Shown here: one piece after another, positions 60,959 through 64,000 of the stretch
Layout: each line of letters starts with the position of its first letter
Numbering within the stretch: position 1 is the stretch's first letter
Source of the DNA: Fodinicurvata halophila
GTDB lineage: Bacteria; Pseudomonadota; Alphaproteobacteria; Kiloniellales; DSM-21159
Length of the DNA: 64,000 nucleotides
Assembly: GCF_042651425.1 (NCBI RefSeq)
Contig: NZ_JBHSCW010000001.1
Location: 310,001 to 374,000 of the forward strand
Direction of reading: 5' to 3'
Position numbers and translations under genes: made by a program
Notes under the pieces: generated by a model
Databases searched by the model: none
Seen by the model: the letters and a program-made list of their open reading frames with translations, nothing else
What the model was told of the DNA's origin: nothing

Positions 60959-63355
60959 CTACTCGCCATAAGGCACCCAGACATTCTTAACCTGGGTCGC
61001 CTGTTTCAGCAGTTCCCGGCCCTGCCCCTGTCGCGGGTCGTACCAGTCGAAAGCCCGGCCCTCATGCGTCCACACGCGCTTCATGTTGCTCACCGATTCA
61101 GCCTTTGTCGCCGCCATGCCCGAGATCGGACCGAAGTACCACAAGGCTTCCACACCGGCATGTGCAGAAAGAACGGGAGACAGCTCATCCGGCCGGCCTG
61201 TCACTATGTTGACCACTCCGGCCGGGACATCGCTGGTTTCCAGGATCTGGTAGAAATCCGTCGCGATCAGCGGATAGGACGCCGAAGGCACGGTGACCAC
61301 GCGATTGCCAGCGGCAATGGCATGCGCCACCAGCGAAATAAAGGCAAGCAAGGGAGTGTCGTCAGGACAGATGATCCCGATGACTCCCATCGGTTCCTGC
61401 AATGCTAGAGTCAGCTTGCGACCCGGCGGATTATGAACGGCCCCCTCGTACTTGTCCGCCCAGGCGGCAGCCGAGAAGATCCGCTCAATGCTTGTGTGCA
61501 CTTCCTTCGCCGCGGACTTGCTGGTACCGCCGGTCATGCGCTGCAAACGCGATGAGAACTCGTCACTGCGCTGTTCAAGATTCTCCGCAATGAAGTAGAG
61601 GATCTGGGCCCGGGAATGACCATCGCTCTGTTCCCAAGCCTGCGCCTTGCGCGCTGCCTCTACTGCATCACGAATGTCCTTGCGATTGCCGAGCGGGACT
61701 TCTCCAAGATGGTCACCGTTCGCAGCCGCGATGGGAATGCTGTAACCACTGTCAGGGCGCGTCTGCTTGCCGCCAATGTAGAGCTTGGCCGTACGGTCAA
61801 TTCCAAGCGCAGGTCCGCTTCCCGGGGCAGCGCCCGAGACCGGCGCGGACTTCGTACCGCTGGACTCGGGCAGGCGCGGCAACTGTCGGCTCCAGGAGGG
61901 GACTAAATACTCCTCGAGGCCTTCGCGACCACCTTCCCGGCCATAGCCACTCTCCCGGTATCCACCAAAACCACAGGCCGCATCGAACTGATTGGTCGAG
62001 TTAACCCAAACCACCCCGGCCTTCAGGCGCGGTGCCAGTTCCAGGGCCACGTTGATGTTCTCCGACCAGACACTGGCCGCCAGGCCATAGACGGTGTTGT
62101 TGGCAAGAGCCACGGCCTCATCCGGAGTACGGAAGGTCATGCTGGTCAGGACGGGACCAAATATCTCGGTCTGGGCTGCGTGCGAAGCCGGTCCCACGTT
62201 CGTCAACAGCGTCGGCGGATAGTACAACCCTTCATCTGGCACCGGGACCTCCGCCTGATAGCAGTGAGCCCCCTCTTCCACGGCACGATCGACAATACTG
62301 CGGATACGCTCCAACTGAACGGGGGCAACGATCGCGCCTACGTCAACTGCCTTGTCCAGAGGCGAGCCCATGCGCAGGCTCTCCATGCGACGCCGAACCT
62401 TGTCCATGAGGCGATCAGCTACAGGCTCGTGGACAAGCAGCCTCGAGCCCGCGCAACAGACCTCGCCCTGGTTGAACCAGATGCCGTTGACCAGGCCCTC
62501 GACGGCGCTGTCGAGGTCGGCATCATCGAACACGATGAAGGGTGACTTGCCGCCGAGCTCGAGGGTCAGGCGTTTCGAGCTGTTCGCTGTGGCGCGGCGT
62601 ATCTCTTTGCCCACTTCCGTGGAGCCGGTGAAGGCGACCTTGTCCACATCCGAATGTGCAACAAGCTTTGCCCCCGTCTCGCCATCGCCGGTGACAATAT
62701 TGACGACACCTGGCGGCAGGCCGACCTCGCGACAGAGCTCGGCAAAGGCAAGTGCCGTCAGGGAGGTGAATTCCGCGGGCTTGAGGACCACGGTGTTCCC
62801 GGTGGCAAGCGCCGGCGCAATCTTCCAGGCCAGCATCAGCAGGGGGAAGTTCCAGGGAATCACCTGAGCGGCCACACCGAGTGGCTCGTGCTGCGGGAAC
62901 TCGTCCGCCAGTATCTGGGCCCACCCAGCGTGGTGATAGAAGTGGCGTGCGACCAGTGGAACGTCGATGTCGCGCATCTCGCGGATCGGCTTTCCGTTGT
63001 CCAGGCAGTCCAGGACCGCCAGCCGCCGGGAATGCTTCTGAACCTGCCGGGCAAGTGCATAGAGATAACGGGCGCGTCCATGACAGCCGAGCTTCCACCA
63101 ACCCGACTGCGCCGTCCTGGCCGCCGCGACCGCCTTGTCGATGTCCTTGGGACCGGCACTGGAAATGCTGGCCAAGGTTTCGCCGGTGGCGGGATTGATG
63201 CTGTCGAACCGCTTCTTGCCGGCTGACGGGCACCATTCTCCACCAATGAAGAGTCCGAAGCGCCGTTCGTGCTCATCCAGCCAATTCACGGCCTCCCTGG
63301 GATCTTCGGGCGCCGGGCCATAGTTCATCATTTCGAATGTTTCCAGAATGGTCAT
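60959..63355 (-). CDS. Fused double aldehyde dehydrogenase (second domain lacks catalytic Cys)
   Basis: A 798 aa protein with two ALDH units. The first (about 1-500) is complete, with QVIPWNFPLLMLAWKIAPAL, LELGGKSPFIVFDDAD and the catalytic Cys in NQGEVCCAGSRLLV. The second (about 530-798) has the ALDH cofactor region (QEPMGVIGIICPDDTPLLAF, GVVNIVTGRPDEL) but no catalytic Cys loop. This layout resembles ALDH16-like proteins. Start 63355 (MTILETFEMM) is favoured over 63439. It follows deoC by 28 bases, so it may oxidise acetaldehyde from deoxyribose-phosphate cleavage. Confidence 0.88.
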   Translation of the reverse strand: MTILETFEMMNYGPAPEDPREAVNWLDEHERRFGLFIGGEWCPSAGKKRFDSINPATGETLASISSAGPKDIDKAVAAARTAQSGWWKLGCHGRARYLYALARQVQKHSRRLAVLDCLDNGKPIREMRDIDVPLVARHFYHHAGWAQILADEFPQHEPLGVAAQVIPWNFPLLMLAWKIAPALATGNTVVLKPAEFTSLTALAFAELCREVGLPPGVVNIVTGDGETGAKLVAHSDVDKVAFTGSTEVGKEIRRATANSSKRLTLELGGKSPFIVFDDADLDSAVEGLVNGIWFNQGEVCCAGSRLLVHEPVADRLMDKVRRRMESLRMGSPLDKAVDVGAIVAPVQLERIRSIVDRAVEEGAHCYQAEVPVPDEGLYYPPTLLTNVGPASHAAQTEIFGPVLTSMTFRTPDEAVALANNTVYGLAASVWSENINVALELAPRLKAGVVWVNSTNQFDAACGFGGYRESGYGREGGREGLEEYLVPSWSRQLPRLPESSGTKSAPVSGAAPGSGPALGIDRTAKLYIGGKQTRPDSGYSIPIAAANGDHLGEVPLGNRKDIRDAVEAARKAQAWEQSDGHSRAQILYFIAENLEQRSDEFSSRLQRMTGGTSKSAAKEVHTSIERIFSAAAWADKYEGAVHNPPGRKLTLALQEPMGVIGIICPDDTPLLAFISLVAHAIAAGNRVVTVPSASYPLIATDFYQILETSDVPAGVVNIVTGRPDELSPVLSAHAGVEALWYFGPISGMAATKAESVSNMKRVWTHEGRAFDWYDPRQGQGRELLKQATQVKNVWVPYGE

Positions 63356-63383
63356 TGGGCACACCTTGGGGAATCGATCCGTA

Positions 63384-64000
63384 TCAGGCGACGGGATGGC
63401 GGAAATCGGCCGAGTAGAATCCGGTGGCGTTGTGCTCAAGCTGGCGTTCTATGTCGCCCAGCAAAGAGCTCGCACCGAAGCGGAACAAGCCTGGGTCAAG
63501 CCATTCGCGGCCAAGCTCCTCCTTGATCATGACCAGCCAATCCAAGGCGCTTTTTGCCGTACTGATTCCACCCGCCGGCTTGAGCCCGACCTTCATGCCG
63601 GCTCGCTCCTGGTACTCGCGGATGGCCCTGGCCATGACAAGACCCACGGGCAAAGTGGCATTCACCGATTCCTTGCCGGTCGAAGTCTTTATGAAGTCAG
63701 CCCCGGCCATCATGCAGACCAGACTCGCACGCGCCACGTTGCGGAGGGTCGACAGATCGCCCGTGGCCAGGATTGTCTTCATGTGGGTATCGCCGCAGGC
63801 TTCTCGAAAAGCGGCAACCTCGTTGTACAGGGCCTCCCAATCCGCATTGAGCACGTGGGCCCGCGTGATCACGATGTCGATTTCCCGGGCACCGGCAGCG
63901 ACCGAGCGGCGAATTTCCGAAAGCCGCTCCGGGAACGGAGACAGTCCTGCAGGGAATCCTGTCGAAACCGCCGCAACAGGAATGCCGGTGCCTTCAAGTG
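63384..64000 (-). CDS. deoC: Deoxyribose-phosphate aldolase, C-terminal part (cut by window edge)
   Basis: Class I aldolase cleaving 2-deoxyribose-5-phosphate to glyceraldehyde-3-phosphate and acetaldehyde. About 205 residues are in the window. GAREIDIVITRAHVL has the proton-relay Asp, ADFIKTSTGKESVNATL has the Schiff-base Lys, and MKVGLKPAGGIST has the second Lys. The N-terminus lies beyond position 64000. It forms an operon with the double ALDH downstream, a common alphaproteobacterial nucleoside catabolism pair. Confidence 0.94.
   Translation of the reverse strand, partial: LEGTGIPVAAVSTGFPAGLSPFPERLSEIRRSVAAGAREIDIVITRAHVLNADWEALYNEVAAFREACGDTHMKTILATGDLSTLRNVARASLVCMMAGADFIKTSTGKESVNATLPVGLVMARAIREYQERAGMKVGLKPAGGISTAKSALDWLVMIKEELGREWLDPGLFRFGASSLLGDIERQLEHNATGFYSADFRHPVA

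Noticed and set aside
1..64000. CRISPR array
   Set aside because: No regularly spaced short repeats were seen anywhere in the window and no cas-like gene is present.

Overview
The window reads as a chromosome segment of a high-GC alphaproteobacterium, probably close to Rhodospirillales. Supporting signs are the mdh-sucC-sucD-sucA order, ethylmalonyl-CoA pathway genes, a CpdR-type response regulator beside an N-formylglutamate amidohydrolase, and a small RNA resembling the alphaproteobacterial MmgR/suhB family. I worked by eye from the sequence; no database search was run.

Positions 1-20300 are housekeeping chromosome. They hold the TCA genes sucA (cut by the window edge), sucD, sucC and mdh; a fatty acid desaturase with a zinc metallopeptidase; mesaconyl-CoA hydratase with a malyl-CoA lyase/thioesterase-like protein; pdxY; asd; an L,D-transpeptidase; an FMN-binding oxidase-like protein; an Lpp-like lipoprotein; leuB, leuD and leuC; a lytic transglycosylase; a candidate sRNA; an N-formylglutamate amidohydrolase; and cpdR.

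An intact tRNA-Val(GAC) lies at 20303-20377. Its last 45 bases recur with one mismatch at 60765-60809. The roughly 40.4 kb between the copies looks like an integrated genomic island. Its left end holds a phage lysis remnant (holin-like plus overlapping spanin genes) joined to a 5'-truncated hipA, then a frameshifted epimerase. The rest is almost entirely catabolic and transport genes in three blocks. Block A (23.5-32.2 kb) has a branched-chain-type ABC transporter, an aldehyde dehydrogenase, an aspartate-dehydrogenase-like protein, an unrecognised protein and a LysR regulator. Block B (32.5-40.8 kb) has a MarR regulator, a spermidine-type ABC transporter, a NodB-fold hydrolase, two SDRs and an amidase in one long operon. 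Block C (41.0-60.5 kb) has a second aspartate-dehydrogenase-like protein, two paralogous TetR regulators, CoxG, a cupin, a gamma-glutamyltransferase, an aldehyde dehydrogenase, a three-subunit molybdenum hydroxylase, a taurine/pyrimidine-type ABC transporter, hydantoinase/oxoprolinase A and B subunits, a FAD amino acid oxidase and an Asp/Glu racemase-family protein.

The common theme is uptake of small nitrogenous molecules and cleavage of C-N bonds in amides, imides or lactams, followed by aldehyde and amino group oxidation. In block C a palindrome ACTAAC-N2-GTTAGT occurs before three transcription units, which suggests one TetR-controlled regulon. No integrase was found in the island. After the second att copy the chromosome resumes with a fused double aldehyde dehydrogenase and deoC (cut by the window edge).
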